Assembly: GCF_900455735.1 (NCBI RefSeq)
Contig: NZ_UAUI01000001.1
Coordinates: forward strand, 310,001 to 374,000
Direction: 5' to 3'
From: Rhodococcus wratislaviensis
GTDB lineage: Bacteria; Actinomycetota; Actinomycetes; Mycobacteriales; Mycobacteriaceae
DNA: 64,000 bases
Below are positions 52,496 to 61,273 of the stretch, in pieces; within the stretch, counting starts at the first letter, position 1; the number at the start of each line of letters is the position of its first letter. The translations under genes and the position numbers were made by a program. The notes below the pieces were generated by a model, which saw only the letters and a list, made by a program, of their open reading frames with translations, was not told where the DNA came from and did not search any database.

Positions 52496-53686
52496 ATGAC
52501 TGCTGTAGTTGACGACCTCGGGTCGTCAGGAGCCGGATATCTCACCGACGAGCGGCTCGCGATCCAGGCGATGGCGCGGGAGTTCGCCGCCAAGGAAGTG
52601 CTGCCCGTGGCGAACGAACTCGATCCGGTCAAGGGCGAAATTCCGATGGAACTGCGCCGGAAGATGGCCGACCTCGGCTTCTTCGGTGTTCTGATTCCCG
52701 AGGAATACGGCGGGCTGGGCCTCGGGGTCTTCGAGTACGCCCTGATCGTCGAGGAACTTGCCCGCGCGTGGATGAGCGTGTCGAGCCTTATCGCTCGCGG
52801 ACAACAATTCACCGCGGGTTTCACCGAGGAACAGCGCCGACAGTACCTCCCGCGGATGGCCACGGGCGACTTCCTCAGCGCCTTTGCCTTGTCCGAGCCC
52901 GATGCAGGATCCGATGTGGCGGCGCTGTCGACTCGGGCCCGCAGGGAAGCTGACGGGTGGCGGATCAGCGGCCAGAAGATGTGGTGCACGTTTGCCGACG
53001 GAGCCGACTACCTCCAGGTATTCGCCCGTACGTCACCCATTGACCGCGACCACCGATCGCGCGGTATCAGCTGTTTCATCATGCCGAAGCCTCGCGGTGA
53101 GCTGCCCGCGGGAGTGACGGGCACACCGGTACGCAAGATCGGATATCACGGATGGCAGACCTGGGAGTTGTCGTTCGACAACGCCTACGCAGCGGGTGAC
53201 TCCATGGTCGGCCCCGAAGGCGAGGGCTTCAAGGTCGCCATGGGCGATCTCGAGACCGCCCGGATTCATACCGCCGCCCGCGCCATCGGCGTGGCACGCG
53301 GAGCGCTCGAGGACTCCGTTGCGTATGCGCGGCAACGCGTCCAGTTCGGCCGTCCGATCGGTGACAACCAGGCGATTCGGTTCAAGATCGCGCACATGGC
53401 CACCGAACTGGAGGCGGCCCGATCGCTGATGTACCGGGTGTGCACCGAAGTCGATGCCGGCCGGCGCAATACCGTGGAAGCGTCGATGGTCAAGTACCTC
53501 GCTACCGAGATGGCCGAACGAGTGACCAGTGAGGCTCTGCAAATTCACGGCGGTGCCGGATACACCACCGATTTCGCTGTCGAACGGTACTGGCGGGATG
53601 CCAAGCTCACCAAGATCTTCGAGGGCACATCCGAAATTCAGCTGAAGATCATTTCGGATTCGATCCTCGGAAGGCAGGCAAGATGA
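52496..53686 (+). CDS. Acyl-CoA dehydrogenase
   Basis: A 396-residue flavoenzyme with full motifs: FALSEPDAGSDVAAL, MWCTFADGADY, RQRVQFGRPIGDNQAIRFKIA, ALQIHGGAGYT and KIFEGTSEIQ with catalytic Glu376. It introduces an alpha,beta double bond into a short or branched acyl-CoA using an electron-transfer flavoprotein. It is the first gene of a four-gene operon and overlaps the CoA-transferase gene (ATGA). In mycobacteria a FadE sits beside the CitE/MaoC pair in the same way. Confidence 0.9.
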   Translation: MTAVVDDLGSSGAGYLTDERLAIQAMAREFAAKEVLPVANELDPVKGEIPMELRRKMADLGFFGVLIPEEYGGLGLGVFEYALIVEELARAWMSVSSLIARGQQFTAGFTEEQRRQYLPRMATGDFLSAFALSEPDAGSDVAALSTRARREADGWRISGQKMWCTFADGADYLQVFARTSPIDRDHRSRGISCFIMPKPRGELPAGVTGTPVRKIGYHGWQTWELSFDNAYAAGDSMVGPEGEGFKVAMGDLETARIHTAARAIGVARGALEDSVAYARQRVQFGRPIGDNQAIRFKIAHMATELEAARSLMYRVCTEVDAGRRNTVEASMVKYLATEMAERVTSEALQIHGGAGYTTDFAVERYWRDAKLTKIFEGTSEIQLKIISDSILGRQAR

Positions 53687-54894
53687 AAGAGCCGGCCGCC
53701 GGGCCACTGAGCGATGTCGTGGTGATCGACCTGACCACCATGCTGGCGGGGCCCTTCGCCACCATGGTCCTCGGCGATCTGGGTGCCGACGTGATCAAGA
53801 TCGAACCCCCTCATGGAGATTTCATCCGAGAGCAGGGACCGTTCGCACCGGATGACGAACTACGCGCATTCGGTGGGTATTTCCAGAGCGTCAATCGCAA
53901 CAAGCGCAGCGTCGTTCTCGACCTCACCACCGAAGAGGGACGCACCTCGCTGCTCGAACTGGTCGCGCACGCCGATGTCGTCGTAGAGAACTTCCGCCAC
54001 GGCGTCATGGACCGGCTCGGGCTGTCCTACGAGCGACTCCAGGAGAAGAATCCCCACCTGGTGTACGCGGCGATCCGCGGATTCGGCGACGAACGCACCG
54101 GTAGCAGCCCGATGCGGGACTGGCCTGCGTACGACATCACCGTCCAGGCCCTCAGCGGCTTGATGGAGATCACCGGCGAGCCCGACCGCCCCCCGATCAA
54201 GACCGGTCCCGGTCTCGGTGACACCGTGCCTGCGCTCTTTGCGGTGATAGGCCTGCTGTCGGCCGTGCACCGTGCTCGCCGCGACGGCGTCGGTGGCTTC
54301 GTCGATGTGTCGATGTACGACGCCATGCTGGCAATGTGCGAACGCACCGTGTACCAGCACTCCTACAACGGCGATGTGCCGACCCGGCAAGGAAACAGCC
54401 ATCCCCTGCTCTGCCCGTTCGATGTCGTGCCCGCGGCGGACGGGTGGGTCAGTATCGCCGCGCCGGGCAACAATCACTGGCAGCAACTCTGCGCGGTAAT
54501 CGGACGCCCCGAGTTGGCGACGGACGAACGCACGAGGGACAACGTCAGCCGACTGGCCAATCGTGACTTCACCATGTCTGCGGTGACCGCGTGGACGACC
54601 ACGCGGACCAAGGACCAGATCGTGGAAATACTCGGCGGCAAGGTCCCGGTGGCACCGGTCAATACCATCGAGGACATCTATGCGGATCCCCACGTGCGTG
54701 CCCGCAACATGCTGGTCGAGGTCGATCATCCCGGCGTATCCCACCCGCTGACGATCGCCAACACTCCGATCAAATTCGCGGATGCGCCCCCGACCCACCT
54801 CCGGCGAGCACCGCTACTCGGCGAACATACCGATGAAGTGCTGGCCCAGTTCGAAACCACCACAGCTGCCTTCCAGCTCGAAGAAACAAGATAG
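53683..54894 (+). CDS. Family III CoA-transferase (CaiB/BaiF)
   Basis: A 403-residue CoA-transferase: VVVIDLTTMLAGPFATMVLGDLGADVIKIEPP, RNKRSVVLDLTTEEGR, VVVENFRHGVMDRLGL, and the catalytic region GPGLGDTVPALFAVIG with the nucleophilic Asp. It probably moves CoA from succinyl-CoA or acetyl-CoA to the substrate acid. Coupled to the preceding dehydrogenase; the lyase gene follows 7 bases later. Confidence 0.9.
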   Translation: MKEPAAGPLSDVVVIDLTTMLAGPFATMVLGDLGADVIKIEPPHGDFIREQGPFAPDDELRAFGGYFQSVNRNKRSVVLDLTTEEGRTSLLELVAHADVVVENFRHGVMDRLGLSYERLQEKNPHLVYAAIRGFGDERTGSSPMRDWPAYDITVQALSGLMEITGEPDRPPIKTGPGLGDTVPALFAVIGLLSAVHRARRDGVGGFVDVSMYDAMLAMCERTVYQHSYNGDVPTRQGNSHPLLCPFDVVPAADGWVSIAAPGNNHWQQLCAVIGRPELATDERTRDNVSRLANRDFTMSAVTAWTTTRTKDQIVEILGGKVPVAPVNTIEDIYADPHVRARNMLVEVDHPGVSHPLTIANTPIKFADAPPTHLRRAPLLGEHTDEVLAQFETTTAAFQLEETR

Positions 54895-54901
54895 GGAGAT
54901 C

Positions 54902-55879
54902 ATGTCCAGAACACAACGACCGCGGCGTTCCTGCCTCGCGGTGCCCGGTTCGAGTCCGAAGATGATCGAGAAGGCGAAGGGCCTCGATTCCGACCAGGTC
55001 TTCCTGGACCTCGAGGACGCGTGTGCTCCACTCGCGAAACCTGGTGCGCGCAAGACCATCGTGTCGGCACTCAACGAAGGCGGGTGGGGATCGAAGATTC
55101 GTGTGGTGCGGGTCAACGATCTCACCACCCATTGGACCTATCGTGACGTGGTCGAGGTCGTCGAAGGTGCCGGTGAGAATCTCGACTGCATCATGCTTCC
55201 GAAAGTGCAGTCGGCTGCCCAGATCGCCTGGCTCGACTTCACTCTGACCCAGATCGAGAAGACCATGGGTTTCGAGGTAGGCCGAATCGGAATCGAGGCC
55301 CAGATCGAGGACGCCGCCGGATTGATCAACGTTGACGAGATCGCAGCCGCGTCGCCGCGTACCGAGACGATCATCTTCGGCCCCGGCGATTTCATGGCGA
55401 GCATCAACATGAAGTCGCTCGTGATCGGTGAGCAGCCACCGGGCTATGGGGTCGGTGACGCATTCCACTACCCGCTGATGCGGATCCTGATGGCCGCCCG
55501 GGCGAACGGGTTGCAGGCAATCGACGGACCGTATGTGCAGGTCCGGAACGTCGAGGGCTTCCGCCGGGTTGCCGGACAGGCCGCCGCACTCGGCTACGAC
55601 GGGAAATGGGTGCTGCATCCGGCCCAGATCGACGCCGCCAACGACACCTTCAGTCCAGCTCAGGCCGACTACGACCACGCCGAGAACATCCTCGCCGCGT
55701 ACGAGTGGTTCACCTCCGACCGGGGCGGCCGCAAGGGCGCCGTGATGCTCGGCGACGAAATGATCGACGAGGCGTCCCGCAAGATGGCGTTGGTCATCGC
55801 CGGCCAGGGCCGCGCCGCCGCCATGGAACGCCTCGACGTGTGGAAGCCGGAAATCGAAACCGTAGAGAGCGGTGTGTGA
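54902..55879 (+). CDS. HpcH/HpaI (CitE-like) beta-hydroxyacyl-CoA lyase
   Basis: A 325-residue TIM-barrel lyase. It begins RPRRSCLAVPGSSPKMIEKA, has VFLDLEDACAP (metal-binding Glu/Asp), IMLPKVQSA, IGIEAQIEDA and FGPGDFMASINM, and ends with the lid region MLGDEMIDEASRKMA. This sequence style matches mycobacterial Rv2498c-type lyases that cleave citramalyl-CoA, malyl-CoA or HMG-CoA-like esters to acetyl-CoA plus a keto acid. It directly precedes the MaoC gene. Confidence 0.88.
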   Translation: MSRTQRPRRSCLAVPGSSPKMIEKAKGLDSDQVFLDLEDACAPLAKPGARKTIVSALNEGGWGSKIRVVRVNDLTTHWTYRDVVEVVEGAGENLDCIMLPKVQSAAQIAWLDFTLTQIEKTMGFEVGRIGIEAQIEDAAGLINVDEIAAASPRTETIIFGPGDFMASINMKSLVIGEQPPGYGVGDAFHYPLMRILMAARANGLQAIDGPYVQVRNVEGFRRVAGQAAALGYDGKWVLHPAQIDAANDTFSPAQADYDHAENILAAYEWFTSDRGGRKGAVMLGDEMIDEASRKMALVIAGQGRAAAMERLDVWKPEIETVESGV

Positions 55880-55882
55880 ACA

Positions 55883-56413
55883 GTGACGACCACGGAAAAA
55901 GAGCAGAACATGCAGTTCGGCCGGTACTTCGAGGATTTCGAAGTCGGAGCAATCTACAAGCATTGGCCAGGCAAGACCGTCACCGAGTATGACGACCACC
56001 TGTTCTGCCTGCTGACGATGAACCACCACCCGTTGCACCTCAACTCCCACTTTGCCGAGGAAACAACAGAATTCGGTCGCAATGTGGTCGTCGGCAACTA
56101 CGTCTACTCGCTACTGCTCGGAATGTCCGTACAGGATGTGTCCGGCAAGGCGATCGCCAACCTCGAAATCGAGTCGTTGCGGCACGTCAAGCCGACGTTC
56201 CACGGTGACACGATCTATGGCGAAACCGAGGTCCTGGAAGTCACGCCCTCGAAGTCCAAGGACGACCGGGGCGTCGTGTACGTCGAGACCCGCGGCTACA
56301 AGCAGGACGGGCAGATCGTCTGCATCTTCCGACGGAAAGTTCTCGTTCCCAAGCGAAGCTACGGCGACGTGCGCGGCGGCGAACAACCCGCTCGACCGCT
56401 GCCACACGCGTAG
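55883..56413 (+). CDS. MaoC-like hydratase (itaconyl/mesaconyl-CoA hydratase type)
   Basis: A 176-residue hot-dog protein: FGRYFEDFEVGAIYKHWPGKTVTEYDDHLFCLLTMNHHPLHL carries the Asp/His hydratase dyad region, followed by VVVGNYVYSLLLGMSV and LRHVKPTFHGDTIYGETEVLEV. Length and motifs fit the Rv2499c/mesaconyl-CoA hydratase group. It would hydrate an unsaturated C5-dicarboxyl-CoA to the hydroxyacyl-CoA cleaved by the preceding lyase. The GTG at 55883 is the first start; ATG 55910 is possible and would begin directly at the domain. Confidence 0.87.
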   Translation: MTTTEKEQNMQFGRYFEDFEVGAIYKHWPGKTVTEYDDHLFCLLTMNHHPLHLNSHFAEETTEFGRNVVVGNYVYSLLLGMSVQDVSGKAIANLEIESLRHVKPTFHGDTIYGETEVLEVTPSKSKDDRGVVYVETRGYKQDGQIVCIFRRKVLVPKRSYGDVRGGEQPARPLPHA

Positions 56414-56631
56414 TCGACTCCGGTGGGAGCCCTCCCACCCGCAAGACAAGCGGCCGCCCTCACCGAGAGACCGGATGAGAGCTGCTGGGCGGCTGCGTGA
56501 TACGCGGATCGAGGTTTTCGTCCCGCCGAGCTCCGATGCGGGCTGGGTGTTCACCCGATGCAGGGAGGACCCTCAGCCCGCACGCCGGAGTTTCGACACC
56601 CCACCTCCGGGATGTCGCGATCCGGCGGCCC

Positions 56632-56664
56632 TTGACAGCGATCGCGGGAACGAACCAAGCTATC
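56632..56664 (+). promoter_or_regulatory. Likely promoter of the aldehyde dehydrogenase gene
   Basis: TTGACA at 56632-56637 is clear; the -10 is weak, with AAGCTA or GCTATC around 56657-56664. The distance from the -35 start to the operator (44 bp) equals that at the other regulon promoters, which supports it. Confidence 0.5.
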
Positions 56665-56675
56665 AACAGAAACAC

Positions 56676-56694
56676 TGTGCCGGTTATCGGCACA
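56676..56694 (+). promoter_or_regulatory. IclR-type operator, copy 4 (before aldehyde dehydrogenase)
   Basis: TGTGCCGGTTATCGGCACA, a perfect 7+7 palindrome with 5-bp centre, preceded by AAACAC. Confidence 0.8.
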
Positions 56695-56744
56695 ACCGCG
56701 GTGCGGCCGGACACCCGGATGCACCACTCGGAATAGGAAGCACT

Positions 56745-58181
56745 ATGCGAGAGCGTTACGAAACGTTCGTCGGCGGACAGGACGAGCGCAGTAAGAGTGG
56801 GCAGTACTTCTCCACTCGTGATCCCGCCACAGGCGACGTCATCGCCGAAGTCGCGCTCGGCGGGGCGGAGGATATCGAGGCAGCAGTTGCCGTAGCGCAG
56901 AGCGCCTTCCGCTCGTGGCGTGACACCCCGGCCGCCGCTCGCGGTCGCATTCTCCTCGAGGTAGCCCGCACACTGCGTGAACACGCGGACGAACTGGCCC
57001 GAATCGAAACACTGGACACGGGTCAGACGCTGTCGCAGTCGAAGGTGGATATCGAGACCGCCGCACGATACTTCGAGTACTACGGCGGGGCGGCAGACAA
57101 GGTCCACGGCGAAACGATTCCGTTGGGACCCGACTACCTCTCGTACACCCGCAACGAACCGTTCGGCGTGATCGGTGTCGTCACACCCTGGAATGCGCCG
57201 ATCAACCAGGCCGCACGGGCCATCGCACCCGCATTGGCGATGGGCAACGTGGTGGTCCTCAAACCCGCCGAGGACACACCGCTCTCGGCACTCGAGATGA
57301 GCCGTCTCGCCGTCGAAGCGGGACTGCCCGCGGGGGTTCTCAACGTCGTCCCCGGATTCGGCGCCGACGCGGGCGCTGCCCTGACCGGCCACGACAAGGT
57401 CCGCAAGATCGTCTTCACCGGCTCGGTGGAGACCGGCCGGGCGATCATGCGGGCGGCCGCCCAACGACTGATTCCGCTGACTCTCGAGTTGGGCGGAAAG
57501 TCCCCCAACATCGTCTTCGACGACGCCGACCTCGACGCCGCCGCCGCGGGCGCCTGGACCGCCTTCACCACCAAAGCGGGTCAGGTGTGTTCGGCCGGCA
57601 GCCGGTTGCTGGTGCATTCGTCGGTGCACGACGACCTGGTCGACCGGCTCGTTCAGCACGCCAGGACAACGGTCATCGCCCCGGGGATCGAGGACCCGGA
57701 CATCGGATCCTTGGCCACGCGAGGGCAGTTCGACAAGGTCCGCTCGTATCTCGAACTCGGACCCAGCGAAGGTGCACGTGTCGCTACCGGTGGACACGTC
57801 GCCGACACCGGGCGGCTGAGCCGCGGGCTGTTCATCGAGCCGACCATCTTCGTCGACGTCGACAACACCATGCGCGTGGCACGCGAGGAGATCTTCGGCC
57901 CCGTGCTGACGGTGCTCCGATTCGATTCCGATGAGGAGGCGGTCGAGATCGCCAACGACAGCGACTACGGACTCGTCGCGGGGGTCTGGACCCGGGACCA
58001 CGGCCGGGCTCATCGCGTGGCCGGCGCCATCGAGGCGGGGCAGGTCTTCATCAACCAGTACTTCGCCGGTGGTGTCGAAACCCCGTTCGGTGGCTACAAG
58101 TTGAGCGGTTTCGGCAGGGAGAAGGGCTTCGAGGCGCTCAAGCACTACTGCCAGCTCAAGACGGTCACCGCCCGCCTGTGA
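56745..58181 (+). CDS. NAD(P)-dependent aldehyde dehydrogenase
   Basis: A 478-residue ALDH: TPWNAPINQAARAIAPALAMGN with Asn150, VLKPAEDTPLSAL, FTGSVETGR, general base Glu248 in LELGGKSPN and nucleophile Cys282 in AGQVCSAGSR, EEIFGPVLTV. It oxidises an aldehyde to an acid. The adjacent alpha/beta hydrolase and acyl-CoA genes suggest that it makes the acid later activated by the CoA-transferase; this is inference. Own promoter and operator of the IclR regulon; two terminators follow. Confidence 0.9.
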   Translation: MRERYETFVGGQDERSKSGQYFSTRDPATGDVIAEVALGGAEDIEAAVAVAQSAFRSWRDTPAAARGRILLEVARTLREHADELARIETLDTGQTLSQSKVDIETAARYFEYYGGAADKVHGETIPLGPDYLSYTRNEPFGVIGVVTPWNAPINQAARAIAPALAMGNVVVLKPAEDTPLSALEMSRLAVEAGLPAGVLNVVPGFGADAGAALTGHDKVRKIVFTGSVETGRAIMRAAAQRLIPLTLELGGKSPNIVFDDADLDAAAAGAWTAFTTKAGQVCSAGSRLLVHSSVHDDLVDRLVQHARTTVIAPGIEDPDIGSLATRGQFDKVRSYLELGPSEGARVATGGHVADTGRLSRGLFIEPTIFVDVDNTMRVAREEIFGPVLTVLRFDSDEEAVEIANDSDYGLVAGVWTRDHGRAHRVAGAIEAGQVFINQYFAGGVETPFGGYKLSGFGREKGFEALKHYCQLKTVTARL

Positions 58182-58188
58182 CGGCGCT

Positions 58189-58234
58189 GCAACTGTGCCC
58201 GAGAGGAACGGACGTTCCTCTCGGGCACAGTTGC
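58189..58234. terminator. Terminator after the aldehyde dehydrogenase gene
   Basis: A perfect 21-bp stem (58189-58209 with 58214-58234) and GGAC loop. It lacks a clear U-tract, which is common for actinobacterial terminators. It lies between convergent genes. Confidence 0.75.
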
Positions 58235-58296
58235 CGACACGGGGAACCGCAAATCCAGCCGACGAATCGCCGGACCTGCGAGGGGCACCACAGTCG

Positions 58297-58332
58297 ACGC
58301 CCCCGTGCCGCTTGTGAGGCACGGGGGCGTTT
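58297..58332. terminator. Second terminator between ALDH and IclR genes
   Basis: A 13-bp stem ACGCCCCCGTGCC / GGCACGGGGGCGT with an 8-base loop, followed by TT. Together with the preceding hairpin it separates the convergent ALDH and IclR genes. Confidence 0.75.
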
Positions 58333-58403
58333 CCGGGAAACACGGCAAACGAAGTTCGTCTCCACGGGTTAGATAAGGGCGTCCCGACCGGCTCCAGACG
58401 GGA

Positions 58404-59141
58404 TCAGAGCAATGAACTCACATTCGCTGCAGTGTCGGAGACCTGCTTTCCCCACCAGGGCACACGATGCTCGTCGAAACGGGTCTCCGGCATCGAGATC
58501 CCGATGCCACCGACGGGGCATCCCCCCTCCCCCAGCACAGCCGCCCCGACGGCACACACTCCCATCCGGTTCTGATTGACGTTCACCGCATATCCGACGC
58601 TGCGGATCTCCTCGATCTTCTTTCGGATCGATTCGGGGTCGGTGTCTGTCTGCGGCGTCAGTTGCTGGATGGGACTGGAAAGAATTCGGTCGACCTCGTC
58701 GTCCGGCAGCCGCGCCATGATCGCCATTCCCCCCGACGTGTGCGGTAGCTGCCAGGTGCTGCCGACCTTGATGAAGGTGCGAACCGCCTGATGGGAATCC
58801 ATGCGTTCGATCTGAACCACCCGCTCCGCACCATCGCGGACCTGGAGTGTGATGGTTTCGTTCGTCAGATCCCGCAGCTCACGCATCGGCTCGAGCGCCA
58901 CCGTTCGCAAGTCGCCCTTGTCCCAGCCACGCCGGCCAACGGCCAGTGCGCGCGACGTGAGCTTCCATCTTGTGTACTCGCTCCCATCGCTGCGGATCCA
59001 GCCGGCGGATGCGAGCGCCTGAAGAGTCCGTTGCACGGTCGATTTCGGCAACTGAAGGGTGCGTGACAGTTCGCCTACCCCGACCGGCTGGCTCTCCGCC
59101 ACAGCTTCGAGTACGCGCAAACCTCGTTCGATGCCCTGCAC
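58404..59141 (-). CDS. IclR family transcriptional regulator
   Basis: A 245-residue regulator: N-terminal winged helix (GIERGLRVLEAVAE, GVGELSRTLQLPKSTVQRTLQALASAGW) and a GAF-like effector domain (ITLQVRDGAERVVQIERMDS, HTSGGMAIMARL, IRSVGYAVNVNQNRMGVCAVGAAV). Start GTG at 59141 follows GGAGAGG. A perfect copy of the 19-bp palindrome lies 53-71 bases upstream, so it is probably autoregulated and the owner of the six-site regulon. Confidence 0.88.
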   Translation of the reverse strand: MQGIERGLRVLEAVAESQPVGVGELSRTLQLPKSTVQRTLQALASAGWIRSDGSEYTRWKLTSRALAVGRRGWDKGDLRTVALEPMRELRDLTNETITLQVRDGAERVVQIERMDSHQAVRTFIKVGSTWQLPHTSGGMAIMARLPDDEVDRILSSPIQQLTPQTDTDPESIRKKIEEIRSVGYAVNVNQNRMGVCAVGAAVLGEGGCPVGGIGISMPETRFDEHRVPWWGKQVSDTAANVSSLL

Positions 59142-59193
59142 CTACTGTTCCTCTCCCTCGACCGCCGCTCCGCCGCGGTGCAACATTCCGTAC

Positions 59194-59212
59194 TGTGCCG
59201 ATTATCGGCACA
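59194..59212 (-). promoter_or_regulatory. IclR-type operator, copy 5 (before the IclR gene)
   Basis: TGTGCCGATTATCGGCACA, a perfect 7+7 palindrome. On the minus strand it overlaps a CATACT that could be the -10 box of the iclR gene. It lies between the thioesterase stop (59251) and the iclR start (59141). Confidence 0.82.
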
Positions 59213-59250
59213 GTATGTCGAAATGTCCAGCCTTGGTGTCCGCTACGGAT

Positions 59251-59697
59251 TCACCGAAGCCGACTCTCGGCGGCCCCGCCGACGCCGACAGGCGGCGAAC
59301 TGTCCGCGAGGATCTTGAAGACGCCCGTCGCCGTGGCCACCACCGAGTCGTTCACCCGCAGGTCGGAGTCCGCGAAGACGATCGATGCCGTGCGCCGCAC
59401 GATACGGGGTGAGCTCGTCAAGAGGTCGCCGACCCGGACGATACCGAGGAAACTGACATTCAGCTGCACGGTCGCCATGTTCTGCGTGCCGGTTTCGGCG
59501 AGGGCGGTCGATCCGAGAGCGCGGTCGGCGAAGGCCATGATCAGTCCCCCTTGCACGACTCCTCGAAGGTTTCGATGCTTGACCTCGCACCGCAGTCCGT
59601 ACTCCCGTGCACCGCCTTCACCGTGACGCAGCAGCAGTGGACCGATCAGCCCGATGAACCCGCCGTCGTAGACCTCGTCCCATACGACTTCGTTCAC
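59251..59697 (-). CDS. PaaI-type hot-dog thioesterase
   Basis: A 148-residue hot-dog protein: NLRGVVQGGLIMAFADRALGSTA is the PaaI-like active-site helix (Gly-Gly and Asp), and TVQLNVSFLGIVRVGDLL the central strand. It hydrolyses small acyl-CoA esters, possibly rescuing CoA from dead-end intermediates of the pathway. GTG start at 59697. It follows the hydrolase gene by 191 bases, a gap without obvious signals. Confidence 0.82.
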   Translation of the reverse strand: MNEVVWDEVYDGGFIGLIGPLLLRHGEGGAREYGLRCEVKHRNLRGVVQGGLIMAFADRALGSTALAETGTQNMATVQLNVSFLGIVRVGDLLTSSPRIVRRTASIVFADSDLRVNDSVVATATGVFKILADSSPPVGVGGAAESRLR

Positions 59698-59888
59698 GCC
59701 GAACCTCTACTTCCATCCTGGCTTCGATCTCTCGTGCCCATCGACGCGAGTCGAGAGCTGATGGGCGGTGCGGAGCCGCCGACGGCGAGGTTGGAGGAAC
59801 TCGCTCGCCGGCGGCCCCGCGAGGGTTGCGCCGGCCGCGCGCCCGTGACCACCACGAGCAAACGCAGGCCGCGCAACCGGTCAGTGGG

Positions 59889-60773
59889 TTACTGGGTAGC
59901 CGACAGCACCTTCGACGGCACAGCCGAGTCACGGATTTCCCACAGCACCGGCTTGATGCAGCGGAAGAACTGGGCGGCGTCCTCGCTCATCGGGAAGTGC
60001 CCGAGGCCCGCCATCGGGACGACCTTCGCACCCTCGATCTGCGCACCGAGTTCCTCGGCTTCCTCCGGTCCCGTCGCGAAATCGTATTCGCCGTTGAGGA
60101 TGTACACCGCGGTCTTCGAGGTATCGATGTTCTGTGCCGTTTCCCGAAGATCATGCTCGACGCTGTAGTAGTGGAGATCACCCTTGAACACCGGCGGGGA
60201 CCCCTGACTGTAGACCCAGGTCGTTTCCCTACGGCCGACTTCTGGAGCCGTCGGCGAGGTGAGCGCGTACATCGCCGCCGGCTTGGAGTCGTTGCTGATC
60301 TCGGGGTGGAACCAGTAGTCGAGGTAGTAGCCGGGCGAATGCAGCGCCGCTTCGAGCCCGATCACGGCACGGAACACGCCGGGGTAGTGCAGGGCCAGAT
60401 CGGGAGCGAGATTGCCGCCCATCGAGCTACCCATGTAGACCGCGTCCTCGCAGTCGAGGGCCTCGGCGAGGGCCACGACGAACTTCATGAAGAAGTCCTG
60501 GGTCAGGTTGTACTCCTGCTCCCACCATCGCACCGAGAGCGGCGGCAGCGACCGCCCGTGATACGGCAGATCCCAGGTGATCACGCGGAAGTGTGACGTG
60601 ATCTCCTCGTCTTCGAGCAGATGACGATACTGGCGCCCGTCACAGCCGGCGGTGTGCTGGAGAAGTAGCGGGATTCCAGAGCCGCTCTCCTCGTAGTAGA
60701 CCCGGTACTCGATGTCGTCGATCGTGAGATGGACATACCGCCCGACCGCCTTGTCGAACTTCGTCGTGGTCAT
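59889..60773 (-). CDS. Alpha/beta-hydrolase
   Basis: A 294-residue alpha/beta-hydrolase: LLLQHTAGCDGRQY (oxyanion region), VITWDLPYHGRS, nucleophile elbow GSSMGGN with Ser117, acid in LNGEYDFATGPE and His in GLGHFPMSEDA. It may hydrolyse an ester, lactone or C-C bond of the primary substrate. The ATG at 60773 follows GGAGGCGAA and overlaps the stop of the upstream small gene (ATGA), so the two are coupled. Confidence 0.87.
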   Translation of the reverse strand: MTTTKFDKAVGRYVHLTIDDIEYRVYYEESGSGIPLLLQHTAGCDGRQYRHLLEDEEITSHFRVITWDLPYHGRSLPPLSVRWWEQEYNLTQDFFMKFVVALAEALDCEDAVYMGSSMGGNLAPDLALHYPGVFRAVIGLEAALHSPGYYLDYWFHPEISNDSKPAAMYALTSPTAPEVGRRETTWVYSQGSPPVFKGDLHYYSVEHDLRETAQNIDTSKTAVYILNGEYDFATGPEEAEELGAQIEGAKVVPMAGLGHFPMSEDAAQFFRCIKPVLWEIRDSAVPSKVLSATQ

Positions 60774-61177
60774 TTCGCCTCCTCGGCGACGTTGGTGTAG
60801 GAACGCATGAGATCGAACAGTCGCCTGAGCGCGGCGTAGTAGGCGAAGAACATCTTCATGTCTCCGCCGTAACGGAAGTTGTGTCGGGTGACCGCCGAAA
60901 AGAGGTCCTGGTAGAACGGGCGAGGCACCCGCTGGAAGAACTTGCCCCATTCTTCGATCGGCGCGGAGATCTCGATGTCGTAGTTCCGCGCAACGGTCAT
61001 GAGGTTGTTGCCCTCGGGCGGCGCGATGGAATCGAGTCGACCGTCACGGATCACCAGCACGTAGGTTTCATCGCCGATCTCCAACCGGACAATGGCGTTC
61101 CAGAAGCGCGCCGCAATCTTGAATTCGGGATCCAAGTTGAGCGCCTCCGTGAACCTCTCCGTGTCCACAAATGGCAT
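60770..61177 (-). CDS. Small SCP2-like protein of unknown function
   Basis: A 135-residue protein. IAARFWNAIVRLEIGDETYVLVIRDGRLDSIAP looks like the beta-sheet core of an SCP2/sterol-carrier-like domain, and the C-terminus is helical (AYYAALRRLFDLMRSY). Identification is tentative. It is first in the leftward operon with the alpha/beta-hydrolase and is preceded by AGGGAAAGG. The operon has a good promoter with IclR operator (61274-61335). It may bind and present a hydrophobic ester to the hydrolase. Confidence 0.65.
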   Translation of the reverse strand: MPFVDTERFTEALNLDPEFKIAARFWNAIVRLEIGDETYVLVIRDGRLDSIAPPEGNNLMTVARNYDIEISAPIEEWGKFFQRVPRPFYQDLFSAVTRHNFRYGGDMKMFFAYYAALRRLFDLMRSYTNVAEEAK

Positions 61178-61273
61178 GGCCTTTCCCTTTCTAGGAAGTC
61201 GCTATTCGACCTGCGATCACACGCGGGCGGCGTGGGGTTCGCGAGACATGGCGCCCACAGACTCTCGTCGATC

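Larger units (their letters stand above)
56414..56744. other. Gap before the aldehyde dehydrogenase gene
   Basis: About 330 bases. The right part has the IclR-type promoter-operator of the aldehyde dehydrogenase gene (56632-56694). The left part shows no strong terminator for the MaoC operon and no supported gene. Confidence 0.6.

Noticed and set aside
58191..58231. Additional IclR half-sites (CTGTGCCC and GGGCACAG) after the aldehyde dehydrogenase gene
   Set aside because: They are arms of the terminator stem; spacing and the CCCG core do not match the 19-bp operator.
56460..58343. 627-codon minus-strand open frame
   Set aside because: Antisense of the aldehyde dehydrogenase gene and crosses its operator and terminator.
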